Positions 1-8,050 of a DNA stretch of 64,000 nt are shown piece after piece (the first letter of the stretch is position 1; each line of letters begins with the position of its first letter). A program made the position numbers and the translations under genes. This stretch comes from Thalassospira sp. (lineage in GTDB: Bacteria > Pseudomonadota > Alphaproteobacteria > Rhodospirillales > Thalassospiraceae), in NCBI RefSeq assembly GCF_002709775.1, contig NZ_PAQR01000028.1, positions 1 through 64,000 of the forward strand, read 5' to 3'. The notes beneath the pieces were generated by a model. That model had not been told where the DNA came from. It ran no database searches and was given only the letters and a program-made list of their open reading frames with translations.

Positions 1-43
1 TCACTTCTTTTCTATTTGTATGAGGATTGTTTTGCTTGCTCAT
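1..43 (-). CDS. Start of a gene downstream of the ABC ATPase (partial)
   Basis: On the minus strand an ATG at 43-41 overlaps the stop codon of the ABC ATPase (TGA at 42-40) in an ATGA arrangement and runs off the window. The 14 visible residues are MSKQNNPHTNRKEV, a polar, basic cytoplasmic-looking N terminus. In ABC uptake operons the gene coupled to the ATPase in this way is usually the permease, which is the inference here. Nothing in the visible part proves it. Confidence 0.55.
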   Translation of the reverse strand, partial: MSKQNNPHTNRKEV

Positions 44-822
44 GCCGTACCCCCCGACAGATCAGCGCCAAGCTGGCCAAGGAGTTCGGCCTGTTGTGCC
101 AGAATTCCCGGATCGGCGATGTTGCGCGGGCTTTGGCCCTTGGGCGTGATGGCATCCTGCAACCGTGCCGGGTTGCCAAACAGAACATGGACATGATCGC
201 CAAGACGCAGCGCTTCAAGCGGATCGTGGGTCACAAGCAACACCGTTTTACCGCGCAGAACCCGTGCGGCCAGTTCCTGCAGGCGCAGACGATTGAGCGG
301 ATCAAGCGCGGAAAACGGTTCGTCCATTAACACAACCGGACGGTCTTCCATCAGGGTGCGAGCAAGGGCAGCGCGCTGTTTCATGCCGCCCGATAGCTCA
401 GCCGGGCGGAGATGGGCGGCCTCAGCCAGGCCGACCTCGTCAATCAATTGTGAGGCTTTGTCATGTTCTGGCTTCTCACCGCGCAAAACAGCGCCCAGGA
501 CCACATTTTCAAGAACACTGCGCCATGGCAAAAGCAGGTCTTGTTGCGCCATATAGGCGACCCGGCCAGCAAGCGGGGTGTTGTCAGAACACGTGATGGT
601 ACCGCTAACATCACCTTCGACCAGCCCGGCAAAATAACGCAAAAGCGTGCTTTTCCCGACACCACTTGGCCCCAGCAAACAGGTAAAACTGCCTGCGCGC
701 AATGTCAGGTCAAGGTCATGGAAGATGTCCGTGCCGTTAAAGGCAACGCTTCCGCCACGCAGGGCGACATCAAATTTGGTGAGATTTTGCGCTGTCTGGG
801 GCGCTTGTTCTGTATTGCGCAT
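40..822 (-). CDS. ABC transporter ATP-binding protein, probably for a thiamine precursor
   Basis: A 260-residue ATPase of the nitrate/sulfonate/taurine/HMP importer type that would energise a two-subunit inner-membrane permease. The Walker A motif GPSGVGKST is near residues 51-59, the signature LSGG at 143-146 and Walker B VVLMDE at 163-168. The gene sits directly behind a TPP riboswitch, so the likely cargo is thiamine or its pyrimidine precursor (a ThiZ-like role). The start ATG at 822 has the Shine-Dalgarno AAGGA a few bases upstream, which abuts the riboswitch. It is the first gene of an operon continuing off the left edge. Substrate assignment rests on the riboswitch, not on the protein. 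Confidence 0.85.
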   Translation of the reverse strand: MRNTEQAPQTAQNLTKFDVALRGGSVAFNGTDIFHDLDLTLRAGSFTCLLGPSGVGKSTLLRYFAGLVEGDVSGTITCSDNTPLAGRVAYMAQQDLLLPWRSVLENVVLGAVLRGEKPEHDKASQLIDEVGLAEAAHLRPAELSGGMKQRAALARTLMEDRPVVLMDEPFSALDPLNRLRLQELAARVLRGKTVLLVTHDPLEALRLGDHVHVLFGNPARLQDAITPKGQSPRNIADPGILAQQAELLGQLGADLSGGTA

Positions 823-824
823 AC

Positions 825-925
825 GATCCTTCCTACGCCGGTCTTAACCGGTTCAGGTTCAAAGGGTCGTTCGGCAACACCGAACCTCTCAGCCGATTTA
901 CGATCGGCCCCCCCGGAGATCACGG
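825..925 (-). promoter_or_regulatory. TPP (THI-box) riboswitch
   Basis: Read on the minus strand, this leader has the two conserved TPP-riboswitch blocks: CTGAGA (complement of 887-892) in the pyrimidine-sensing arm, and the block ACCTGAACCGG...GCGTAGGA (complement of about 831-860) in the pyrophosphate-sensing arm. The closing strand with the G-run is near 905-917. The 3' block runs straight into the AAGGA of the following gene, and no terminator lies between, so control is probably at translation initiation. Confidence 0.93.
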
Positions 926-1007
926 GACTATGCGCAGACAAAACGCAGACGTCAAGGTTTGTGACAGCAAAGTAAATGAGATCGGCAAAATGAAATGCGA
1001 GGATCCC

Positions 1008-3974
1008 TCAGGTTTCCTCACGGACCTGATCAAGCGTCTTGCGCACCGCGTTGGCCAGTTCGCGGTTATTATAGGGCTTGTTGATCAGCGGATAGACCGG
1101 CTTGTCAGCCGCACGTTGGTGCAAGACATCGGCGGTAAAGCCCGAACAGGTCAGGACCGCAAGATGGGGGCGGCGTTCGCGTGCCTTGTCGGCCAGCTCC
1201 AACCCGTTCATGCCGCCGGGCATGACGATGTCGGTAAGGACCATGTCGATGTCATCGCGTTCTTCAACAAGCGCGAGGCCTTCCTTGCCACTATGGGCGG
1301 TGATGGTCTTGTAGCCATATTCGCCAAGGACCGAGGCCGCGATTTCGGCCAGTTGCTGTTCGTCATCAACGATCAGAACGGTTTCTGTGCCGCGTTCCGG
1401 TTCTGCTTCGGTATCGAAGCTTGTGTGCAGAACCTTGTGGTCTTCATCATCGGCAAGCGGCAGGTAGATACGGAACGTGGTGCCAAGCCCAACCTCGGAA
1501 TAAAGCGAGATATAGCCACCGGATCGTTTGACAAAGCCATACACCATTGCAAGGCCAAGGCCAGTCCCCTTGCCACGTTCCTTGGTGGTGAAGAAGGGTT
1601 GGAAGATCTGTTCGGCGACCTCAGACGTCATGCCCTTGCCATCGTCGCTGACGATCAGTTCGACATAATCGCCTTCCGGGACTTTCTGAACGGCCGGAAC
1701 GGTGACAGCATCAATGTGCGAAACACGGGTCTCGATGGTGAGCTGGCCGCCTTCGGGCATGGCATCGCGGGCATTGACGGCAAGGTTAATGATCGCATCT
1801 TCAAAATCTCCGACATTGAGGCGGACCGGCGGAAGATCGTCGGACAAGCGCAGCTCAAACAGGATTTTGGACGTGATCGATTTGCCGATCAGTTCGCGCA
1901 ACTCGATCAGAACATCGTTGATGACAACTGCGGCGTTTTCCTCTGGCGCCTGGCGCGAGAAGTTCAGGAGACGCCGGGTCAGGGTCGCACCGCGATCTGC
2001 CGCCGTCATGGCCTTGCCGACGAACTTTGTGATCGGGGAGTGTTCATCAAGCTTGCGCCGGGCAAGATCAAGGTTGCCGACAATAATGCCCAGAAGGTTA
2101 TTGAAGTCATGGGCGACCCCGCCGGTCAACTGACCGATGGCTTCCATTTTTTGCGAGCGGCGCAGTTGCTGTTCAAGGGCGTGTTCGACGGTCAGATCGG
2201 TGATCGAGGCAATGAAATGGCGGCGGCCCTGCACATTCATCTCGGCAATGCCAAGGTTCATCGGAAACAGGGTACCATCCTTTGTCTTGCCCGTGACCTC
2301 ACGGCCCTTGCCGATGATCTGGGCATCCCCGGTGCCAAGGTAATTCTTGATATAGGTGTGATGGCGTGCGCTGTCCGGATTGGGCATCAGGATCGAGACA
2401 TTCTGACCAATGACTTCCTCGGCACTATAGCCAAAGATGTTTTCGGCCTCGGGGTTGAAGCCTTCGATCACGCCGGTTTCGTCGGCAAAGATAATCCCGA
2501 CCGTGACACTTTCGAACGCCACCCGGAACCGTTCACGGGTTTCAATCAGGGCAGTGATGTCACGCCCGGTGCCGCGATAACCAAGGAAGGTGCCAAGATC
2601 ATCAAATACCGGCACGCCGGAAATCGAAATCGTCAGTACGGTATGGTCATTGAGTTGGACCTGATACTGGAAATCGCGAAATGGCTGCCGGGCTTCGAGC
2701 AATTCGTAATGCTTGCGCCATTTGGGGGTGTCGGTCGGTTCGGCTGCATATTCGTCGCGCCGCTTGCCCTGTACGTTATCGATATCGAAGTTGGGAATGT
2801 CGCTTGGTCGAATGCTAGTATTTTTGACGCGATGTTCGACATCGGTTTCCCAAACCCAATCCGATGCAGTCTGGGTGAAATCACGGAAACGCTTTTCGCT
2901 GTCACGGAGTTCGCGTTCCTTGGTTTTCAGTCTTGTAATGTCGGTTCGAACGCCAACGATACCGCCATCATCGGTACGTTGTTCGGAAATAAGCAGCCAA
3001 CGCTCGCCAACCTGTTGTTCAACGCGGCTTTTTGGTTTGCGATGCTGTTCAAGTCGATCCGCAAGCCAGATTTCCTCAACCCCAACTGCATCAGGAAACG
3101 CCCCGCGAGACAAGCCGACCCGCAGGATATGCTCAAACCGGGCACCCGGTTTGATGGCATCCGCATGGGTTTTATAGATGTCGCGATAGACATCGTTACA
3201 GATCACCAGCCGGTCATCGGCGTCAAACAGGGCAAAGCCCTCGCTCGATGATTTCAGGGCATGTTCAAGCACTTTTTTGGCGGCTTGGGCCTCGCCAAGG
3301 GCCTTGTGGGCGTCCTCCTGCGCGCTGAATGCGCGCTTAATCACATGCATGATCTGGGAGTAGGTATAGGCGGTGGCGACACCAATGGCAGCGATCCCCA
3401 GCGTGATCAGCATGATGGCGGTAGCCTTGAAAGGCGCGATCAACTCGTCACGGGTAATTTCAACCAGTACGGCGACGGACATCTTGGGGACGGGGGCATA
3501 AGCGACAAGAAGTTCATTACCGTGATCGTCATGGACCCACATCAATCCCGACTTGCCATTGAGCCCCTCAATCATGGGTTTGGCATAGTCGGACTCAAGC
3601 GGGATCGAGGCGCTATGATCGCGTTCTTTAATCTTGGTTTCCTGATGAACCAGAATTTCAATGATGTTGCCTTCTTGATGCACGATCAGAAGTTCTTCGG
3701 TGCCCTCAAGTGCTGAAAGGGCGTTAAATGCCGCGGTGACCTGCGACAGGGTTACGCCAAAGGCACGTTCTTTATGTTCGGCCGGGGCATGGCGATAGTC
3801 ATAGGCGGCAACCGCGTTGATCAGTTCAGCATTGGTTTTCGCCAGACTGAGCATCGATGCACTGCGTTCCTTGAGCATGTCCTTGTAAAGAACCTGAAGC
3901 GCACCGATGCCAATGATCAGGGCAACCAGGATCATCGGGGTCAGGATTTTCGCAAGGAGCAGGGGCTTTTTCAT
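1008..3974 (-). CDS. Membrane-bound hybrid sensor histidine kinase, PAS-rich
   Basis: A 988-residue sensor kinase. Two membrane segments (about 8-29 and 184-206) flank a periplasmic sensor of about 150 residues. Then come a PAS-7-like domain (about 237-348), two further PAS domains (about 360-475 and 482-595), the phospho-accepting H622 in GGVAHDFNNLL, and a HATPase domain with N box (NLAVNARDAMP), DDGKGM and GTGLGLAMVYG. A C-terminal receiver has acceptor D915 in LTDIVMPGGMNG. It lies 33 bases downstream of a REC-EAL gene on the same strand, so the two are probably co-transcribed and the kinase may phosphorylate that response regulator. The signal sensed cannot be read from the sequence. Confidence 0.93.
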   Translation of the reverse strand: MKKPLLLAKILTPMILVALIIGIGALQVLYKDMLKERSASMLSLAKTNAELINAVAAYDYRHAPAEHKERAFGVTLSQVTAAFNALSALEGTEELLIVHQEGNIIEILVHQETKIKERDHSASIPLESDYAKPMIEGLNGKSGLMWVHDDHGNELLVAYAPVPKMSVAVLVEITRDELIAPFKATAIMLITLGIAAIGVATAYTYSQIMHVIKRAFSAQEDAHKALGEAQAAKKVLEHALKSSSEGFALFDADDRLVICNDVYRDIYKTHADAIKPGARFEHILRVGLSRGAFPDAVGVEEIWLADRLEQHRKPKSRVEQQVGERWLLISEQRTDDGGIVGVRTDITRLKTKERELRDSEKRFRDFTQTASDWVWETDVEHRVKNTSIRPSDIPNFDIDNVQGKRRDEYAAEPTDTPKWRKHYELLEARQPFRDFQYQVQLNDHTVLTISISGVPVFDDLGTFLGYRGTGRDITALIETRERFRVAFESVTVGIIFADETGVIEGFNPEAENIFGYSAEEVIGQNVSILMPNPDSARHHTYIKNYLGTGDAQIIGKGREVTGKTKDGTLFPMNLGIAEMNVQGRRHFIASITDLTVEHALEQQLRRSQKMEAIGQLTGGVAHDFNNLLGIIVGNLDLARRKLDEHSPITKFVGKAMTAADRGATLTRRLLNFSRQAPEENAAVVINDVLIELRELIGKSITSKILFELRLSDDLPPVRLNVGDFEDAIINLAVNARDAMPEGGQLTIETRVSHIDAVTVPAVQKVPEGDYVELIVSDDGKGMTSEVAEQIFQPFFTTKERGKGTGLGLAMVYGFVKRSGGYISLYSEVGLGTTFRIYLPLADDEDHKVLHTSFDTEAEPERGTETVLIVDDEQQLAEIAASVLGEYGYKTITAHSGKEGLALVEERDDIDMVLTDIVMPGGMNGLELADKARERRPHLAVLTCSGFTADVLHQRAADKPVYPLINKPYNNRELANAVRKTLDQVREET

Positions 3975-4007
3975 CGGCGTGCCGTCACTTTGAAGTTGAA
4001 CCCGAAT

Positions 4008-5189
4008 TCAGGACAGGAAGCGTTCTTCGATTTCTTCGGGCGAAATGGGGCGCGACATCAGAAATCCCTGACCGATTTCACAGCCCAATTCCTTGAGCCA
4101 GTCATAGGTTTCCTGATCCTCGATCCCTTCGGCGACGACGCGCATGTTAAGCCCGTGGGCGAGTGACAGCGACATCTGGGCGACCGCCTGACATTCACGG
4201 TCGGTAAGGGCCTGACGAATAAAGGACTGATCGATTTTCAGTTCGTTGAACGGCACGCGCACCAGTTGCTGCATTGATGAATAACCGGTGCCAAAATCAT
4301 CAATCGACAGATTGAAATTCTTCATCCGAAGCCGGGTCAGGATATCCATATAGGAGCTGACATTTTCCATGATGGCGGTTTCGGTCAGCTCAATGATGAT
4401 CTTTTCTGGCGCGATATCACGTGCCTTGATCATGTCATCAAGCTTTTCGGGCATATCCAGATCAACAACTGTTGTTGGCGATACATTGATCGACATGGTG
4501 ATGTCGTGATCGCGCCATTTCGCCATTTGCGACATGGCTTCTTCAAGCACATATTCCGTCAGTTGGTTGATCAGCCCGGATTGCTCTGCCAGCGGGATGA
4601 AAAGCCCGGGATGGATCAAGCCACGTGTCGGATGCTGCCAGCGTAGCAATGCCTCGACACCTGCGATCTTGCCGGTCTTGAAATCGAATTGCGGCTGATA
4701 AGCCAGAAAGAATTCGCGTTGTTCAATGCCGCGACGCAGCCCCTTTTCGGTTGGCAGGGCAGAGGGCGTGTCTTGCGGGCGATATTTATGGGGAACGAAT
4801 TTCCTGAGAACGGCCTCGAGTTGATCGATCGTGAATGGCTTTTCGAGTACGCCGAGCACTTCGATATTGCGTGCGGAGGCCAGTTCTGATGCAGAATGCA
4901 GGATCGATTTGTCCTTGCCGCTCATGAGGATAAGCGACGCGCTGGAGCGATTTTCATGCAGGAAACGAATGATTTCGATGCCATCAAGTTTCGGCATGAA
5001 AAGATCAAGGATGATGACGTCAAACGCCGTCGAATAGGCCCGAACAAAATCATCCGCATCGGATACGGCAACCGCATTGTGCCCGATGGCGGTGACCGCG
5101 TCGGCCACGAATTCGCTCATATCCGTTTCATCATCAATGATCAGAATGTTGATCTGATCCGTCTTCGAAATATGCAAGGCTAGTCTCAC
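4008..5189 (-). CDS. Response regulator with EAL c-di-GMP phosphodiesterase output
   Basis: A 393-residue protein with an N-terminal receiver (acceptor D62 in LDLFMPKLDG, K at LEKPF) and a C-terminal EAL domain (about 157-390). Residues needed for c-di-GMP hydrolysis look intact: E179 of EALLRW, N of INVSP, E of ELTE, the DD of IDDFGTGYSS, K of LKID, E of AEGIE and Q of GQGF. It should therefore be an active phosphodiesterase switched by phosphorylation. The start is a GTG at 5189. It is the first gene of a likely two-gene unit with the hybrid kinase at 1008-3974. Confidence 0.93.
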   Translation of the reverse strand: MRLALHISKTDQINILIIDDETDMSEFVADAVTAIGHNAVAVSDADDFVRAYSTAFDVIILDLFMPKLDGIEIIRFLHENRSSASLILMSGKDKSILHSASELASARNIEVLGVLEKPFTIDQLEAVLRKFVPHKYRPQDTPSALPTEKGLRRGIEQREFFLAYQPQFDFKTGKIAGVEALLRWQHPTRGLIHPGLFIPLAEQSGLINQLTEYVLEEAMSQMAKWRDHDITMSINVSPTTVVDLDMPEKLDDMIKARDIAPEKIIIELTETAIMENVSSYMDILTRLRMKNFNLSIDDFGTGYSSMQQLVRVPFNELKIDQSFIRQALTDRECQAVAQMSLSLAHGLNMRVVAEGIEDQETYDWLKELGCEIGQGFLMSRPISPEEIEERFLS

Positions 5190-5441
5190 CAGATGTCAAA
5201 AAGAATACGCGAAAAGACCGGAGAAAAACTGTCCATTAAGAACGATATGGGGAGACTATTGGGATGTATAAGGGGCGATATCCCCATTTGAGGATATATT
5301 TTTGCAACCTCGGCGCGATCAGGGATGCAATCCCGTTCTGACGGGGCGGGTTATCCGGGGATTTTGATTAAATCCAGTCTTGCGCCGACCCAAGAAACCG
5401 GTCACTTCTGACGATACATCTGCATCATCATCTGGTTTGAA

Positions 5442-6581
5442 ATGGTGAACCTGCCTGACTACAGAACCCCAGACGTTCCAGCCCGCATGATCGCGGCCGA
5501 GATCTATCGCGGGTCAAGCTATGGCCCGAAACATCCGCTGGCGATCCCGCGGGTGTCGCTGGTGGTTGATATGGTCCATGCGCTGGGGTGGGTAGATGAG
5601 GAAACCTATCTGACCGGGCCGGTGGCAACACCCGATCAATTGGCGCGCTTTCATGATCCGGACTATATCGCTGCCGTCATGCAGGCCGAACGTGATCAGG
5701 CCTTGCCCGATGATTTGATGGAAAAGTTCGGGCTCGGCAAGAACGGTAATCCGATTTACCCGGAAATTTTCCGGCGTCCGGCGACCGCGGCCGGATCATC
5801 GGTGATGGCAGCCAACCTGATCGCCGATGGCGGGATCATCCATCATCCGGCAGGGGGCACCCATCACGGTCTGCGTGATCGGGCATCGGGGTTTTGTTAC
5901 TTCAACGACCCGGTTCTGGGTATTTATGCCTTGCTTGATAGCGGGTTGGACCGGGTCCTTTATGTCGATATCGACGCTCATCACGGGGACGGGGTGCAAT
6001 ACGCCTTTGCCGAGGATGAGCGTGTTCTGACCGTATCAATGCATCAGGAAGACCTGTGGCCCAAAACCGGCGCAATTGATGACATTGCGGGCGGCATGGC
6101 GCGCAACCTTCCGATGCCTGGTGGCATGCATGATGATGAGATGCGCTACGTCCTTTTTGAATATTTGATTCCTCTTGGATTAAGTTTTGCGCCGCAAGCT
6201 ATTGTTTTGCAATGTGGATGTGATACTCTTGCTGAAGATCCACTGTCCAGACAGCTTTTGGGCAATCAGTCGATCTGGGAAGTCGTGGGGACGATGACCC
6301 GATTGGCGCCCCGAAGTCTGGTTCTTGGCGGCGGAGGATATAGTCCATATGGCGTTGCACGCTGTTGGTCCGGGGTGTGGGCAACCATTAACGGGATCGA
6401 AATACCTGATGTGTTACCCATCACAGCGGAAAATATCCTGCGTGTCATAAAATGGTCGCATAGCCGTGGCAGACAGCCCGCAAGTGAGTTGTTTACCACA
6501 CTTGCAGATCCATGGCGGGGTGGCGCCATCCGGGACGAGGTTCGGGAGCGCGTCAGAAGACTAAGAGGATATGGGGTATGA
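5442..6581 (+). CDS. Histone-deacetylase-family amidohydrolase (AcuC-like)
   Basis: A 379-residue zinc amidohydrolase of the HDAC/AcuC/acetylpolyamine superfamily. The catalytic His pair lies in GGTHHG (H141-H142). The zinc ligands are D178 and H180 in DIDAHHGDG, and D261 in GCDTLAEDPL. The glycine-rich GGGGYSP loop with its Tyr lies towards the C terminus. Likely substrates are acetylated lysines on proteins (such as acetyl-CoA synthetase) or acetylated small amines; the sequence does not decide. The stop overlaps the start of the DUF192 gene by four bases, so the two are translationally coupled. The first ATG at 5442 fits the family N terminus. Confidence 0.9.
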   Translation: MVNLPDYRTPDVPARMIAAEIYRGSSYGPKHPLAIPRVSLVVDMVHALGWVDEETYLTGPVATPDQLARFHDPDYIAAVMQAERDQALPDDLMEKFGLGKNGNPIYPEIFRRPATAAGSSVMAANLIADGGIIHHPAGGTHHGLRDRASGFCYFNDPVLGIYALLDSGLDRVLYVDIDAHHGDGVQYAFAEDERVLTVSMHQEDLWPKTGAIDDIAGGMARNLPMPGGMHDDEMRYVLFEYLIPLGLSFAPQAIVLQCGCDTLAEDPLSRQLLGNQSIWEVVGTMTRLAPRSLVLGGGGYSPYGVARCWSGVWATINGIEIPDVLPITAENILRVIKWSHSRGRQPASELFTTLADPWRGGAIRDEVRERVRRLRGYGV

Positions 6582-7024
6582 AGTCGTTCTTTCAGATGGC
6601 TTTGGTTGTGTGCTTTGTCAGCGCGGCGGTTGTTGCCGGGCTGAATGCAAAGGCAACCGGATTTGAACGGTCGCGTCTTCTTGTTGATGGCGAAGTGTTC
6701 AATGTTGAAATGGCCGTGACACCCGAAGAAAGGTCACGCGGCCTGATGTTCCGCACCGAAATGGCCAATGATGCCGGCATGCTGTTTGATTTCGGCGGCG
6801 CGCGCGACATTTCGATGTGGATGAAAAACACCTTTATCTCGCTTGATATGCTGTTCATCGCAGCCGATGGCACGATTGTCGGTATTGAAAAGCGCACCGT
6901 CCCGCAATCGGAAACCATCATTCCGTCGCCAAGGCCCGTACGCTTTGTGCTGGAACTGAATGGCGGATCAGCCGACCGGATGGGCTTTGAAGTTGGTGAG
7001 AAGGTCGAAGGACTTCCGCGCTGA
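6578..7024 (+). CDS. DUF192 family exported protein
   Basis: A 148-residue protein beginning at the ATG of an ATGA overlap with the deacetylase. Residues 1-27 form a signal peptide (short basic start, hydrophobic core, cleavage near NAKA). The rest is a DUF192 domain with the family signatures RGLMFRTEM, GMLFDF, MWMKNTFISLDMLFI and PVRFVLELNGG. DUF192 proteins are small periplasmic beta proteins of unknown biochemical role; no function is assigned here. A clear terminator follows at 7074-7107. Confidence 0.9.
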   Translation: MKSFFQMALVVCFVSAAVVAGLNAKATGFERSRLLVDGEVFNVEMAVTPEERSRGLMFRTEMANDAGMLFDFGGARDISMWMKNTFISLDMLFIAADGTIVGIEKRTVPQSETIIPSPRPVRFVLELNGGSADRMGFEVGEKVEGLPR

Positions 7025-7073
7025 CCAGCAAAGCCCCGGCCAACAGACAGCCGGGCGATCAATCAGCAATAGC

Positions 7074-7107
7074 AAGGCCGCAGGTGATATCTGCGGCCTT
7101 TGGTTTT
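7074..7107 (+). terminator. Intrinsic terminator after the deacetylase-DUF192 operon
   Basis: A 10-bp stem (AAGGCCGCAG at 7074-7083 with CTGCGGCCTT at 7091-7100) with a 7-base loop, followed by TGGTTTTT. Confidence 0.85.
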
Positions 7108-7195
7108 TGCGAAACTTGTTGCGCCATTTTTTACATAAAAACGCGTAATGCGGTCTTGCCCACCCAGCAAGATGGTGCTAAATCCACATCCGCGT

Positions 7196-7272
7196 CGGGG
7201 AGTAGCGCAGTCTGGTAGCGTACCTGCTTTGGGAGCAGGGGGTCGCGAGTTCGAATCTCGCCTTCCCGACCA
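7196..7272 (+). tRNA. tRNA-Pro (UGG)
   Basis: A 77-base cloverleaf with encoded CCA. The acceptor stem pairs CGGGGAG (7196-7202) with CTTCCCG (7262-7268), followed by discriminator A and CCA at 7270-7272. The anticodon arm is CCTGC-TTTGGGA-GCAGG, giving anticodon TGG. The T arm carries GTTCGAATC. Confidence 0.97.
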
Positions 7273-7417
7273 TTTTCCCCTTTTATCGTTTTTCGGATGC
7301 CCAACGGGATTTCCAATTGGCGATAAAAGGTGTAAAAGATGAAGAGATAGCAGGGGTTAGAGAGGCCCGCTTAACTGCCATCACCATCTTATCCCGACGG
7401 TCAAGACGAGGGTCCAG

Positions 7418-7711
7418 ATGAAGGTCCGTGTTTACAAACCTGCCAAGAACGCCATGCAGTCCGGTCAGGCTGCAACCAAGCACTGGGTCATGGAATTTGA
7501 ACCGGGTGCGAAAAAGGTTGCCGATCAGTTGATGGGCTGGATTGGATCGACCGATACCCGTGGTCAGGTCCGCATGTATTTCGAACCCCTCGAAGAAGCG
7601 CAGGCCTTTGCGGCCAAGCACAAGCTGATCGCGGATATCGAAATGCCGAAACCGCGCAAGGTTCAGATCAAATCCTATGCCGATAACTTCGCGTTCAAGC
7701 GCGTTGTCTGA
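7418..7711 (+). CDS. NADH dehydrogenase accessory subunit, NDUFS4-like (ETC complex I)
   Basis: A 97-residue protein of the 'ETC complex I subunit conserved region' family, the bacterial counterpart of mitochondrial NDUFS4, found with complex I of Alphaproteobacteria. Visible family features are the KVRVYKPAKNAMQSG start, HWVMEFEP, the GWIGSTDT motif, and the C-terminal YADNFAFKR. It acts on the peripheral arm of complex I at the inner membrane. It is monocistronic, sits between two tRNA genes, and is followed by a terminator at 7745-7768. Confidence 0.92.
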   Translation: MKVRVYKPAKNAMQSGQAATKHWVMEFEPGAKKVADQLMGWIGSTDTRGQVRMYFEPLEEAQAFAAKHKLIADIEMPKPRKVQIKSYADNFAFKRVV

Positions 7712-7744
7712 TCTGGCAGTTGCCAGCGGCGATTGACCAATTCT

Positions 7745-7768
7745 CGGGGCGGATTTCCGCCCCGTTTC
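7745..7768 (+). terminator. Intrinsic terminator after the NDUFS4-like gene
   Basis: An 8-bp GC stem (CGGGGCGG at 7745-7752 with CCGCCCCG at 7757-7764) with a 4-base loop, followed by a short T run. Confidence 0.75.
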
Positions 7769-7857
7769 GTCTGACAGGGGACGTTAAACCCTGCACTCAA
7801 TCGGGCAGGCGTCCAAGGCCATGCCCCGGGGGATAAGCAAACCAGCCCCCACCCAGC

Positions 7858-7934
7858 GGTCCCTTAGCTCAACTGGATAGAGCAACAGACTTCTAATCTG
7901 TAGGTTGCAGGTTCGAGTCCTGCAGGGATCGCCA
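7858..7934 (+). tRNA. tRNA-Arg (UCU)
   Basis: A 77-base cloverleaf with encoded CCA at 7932-7934. The acceptor GGTCCCT (7858-7864) pairs with AGGGATC (one G-U pair). The anticodon arm ACAGA-CTTCTAA-TCTGT gives anticodon TCT. The T arm carries GTTCGAGTC. Confidence 0.96.
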
Positions 7935-7956
7935 TTTTTATCTCCCAATAGCGCAA

Positions 7957-7994
7957 AACAAAAATCCGAAGCCCGCAAAGCAGGCCCCGGATTT
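7957..7994 (-). terminator. Terminator of the GAL80-like oxidoreductase gene (minus strand)
   Basis: AAATCCG (7962-7968) pairs with CGGATTT (7988-7994), with an inner GCC/GGC extension. The A-rich 5' flank gives the minus-strand transcript a T run (TTTTTGTTTTG). Confidence 0.75.
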
Positions 7995-8050
7995 CAGGTG
8001 ATCGCCGATGATCAAGCCGCGGGATGTTGGTCCCGCTGGATCAGATGTGA

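Noticed and set aside
930..3251. A 773-codon open frame on the plus strand
   Set aside because: It runs antisense to the hybrid histidine kinase, which has complete domain motifs; the antisense product shows no recognisable domain and is an effect of codon bias in a GC-rich gene.
7131..7316. A short minus-strand frame with GEIRTRDPLLPKQVRYQTAL
   Set aside because: It is the antisense translation of tRNA-Pro, a well-known spurious protein.
7784..7978. A short minus-strand frame with DPCRTRTCNLQIRSLLLYP
   Set aside because: It is the antisense translation of tRNA-Arg, also a known artefact.
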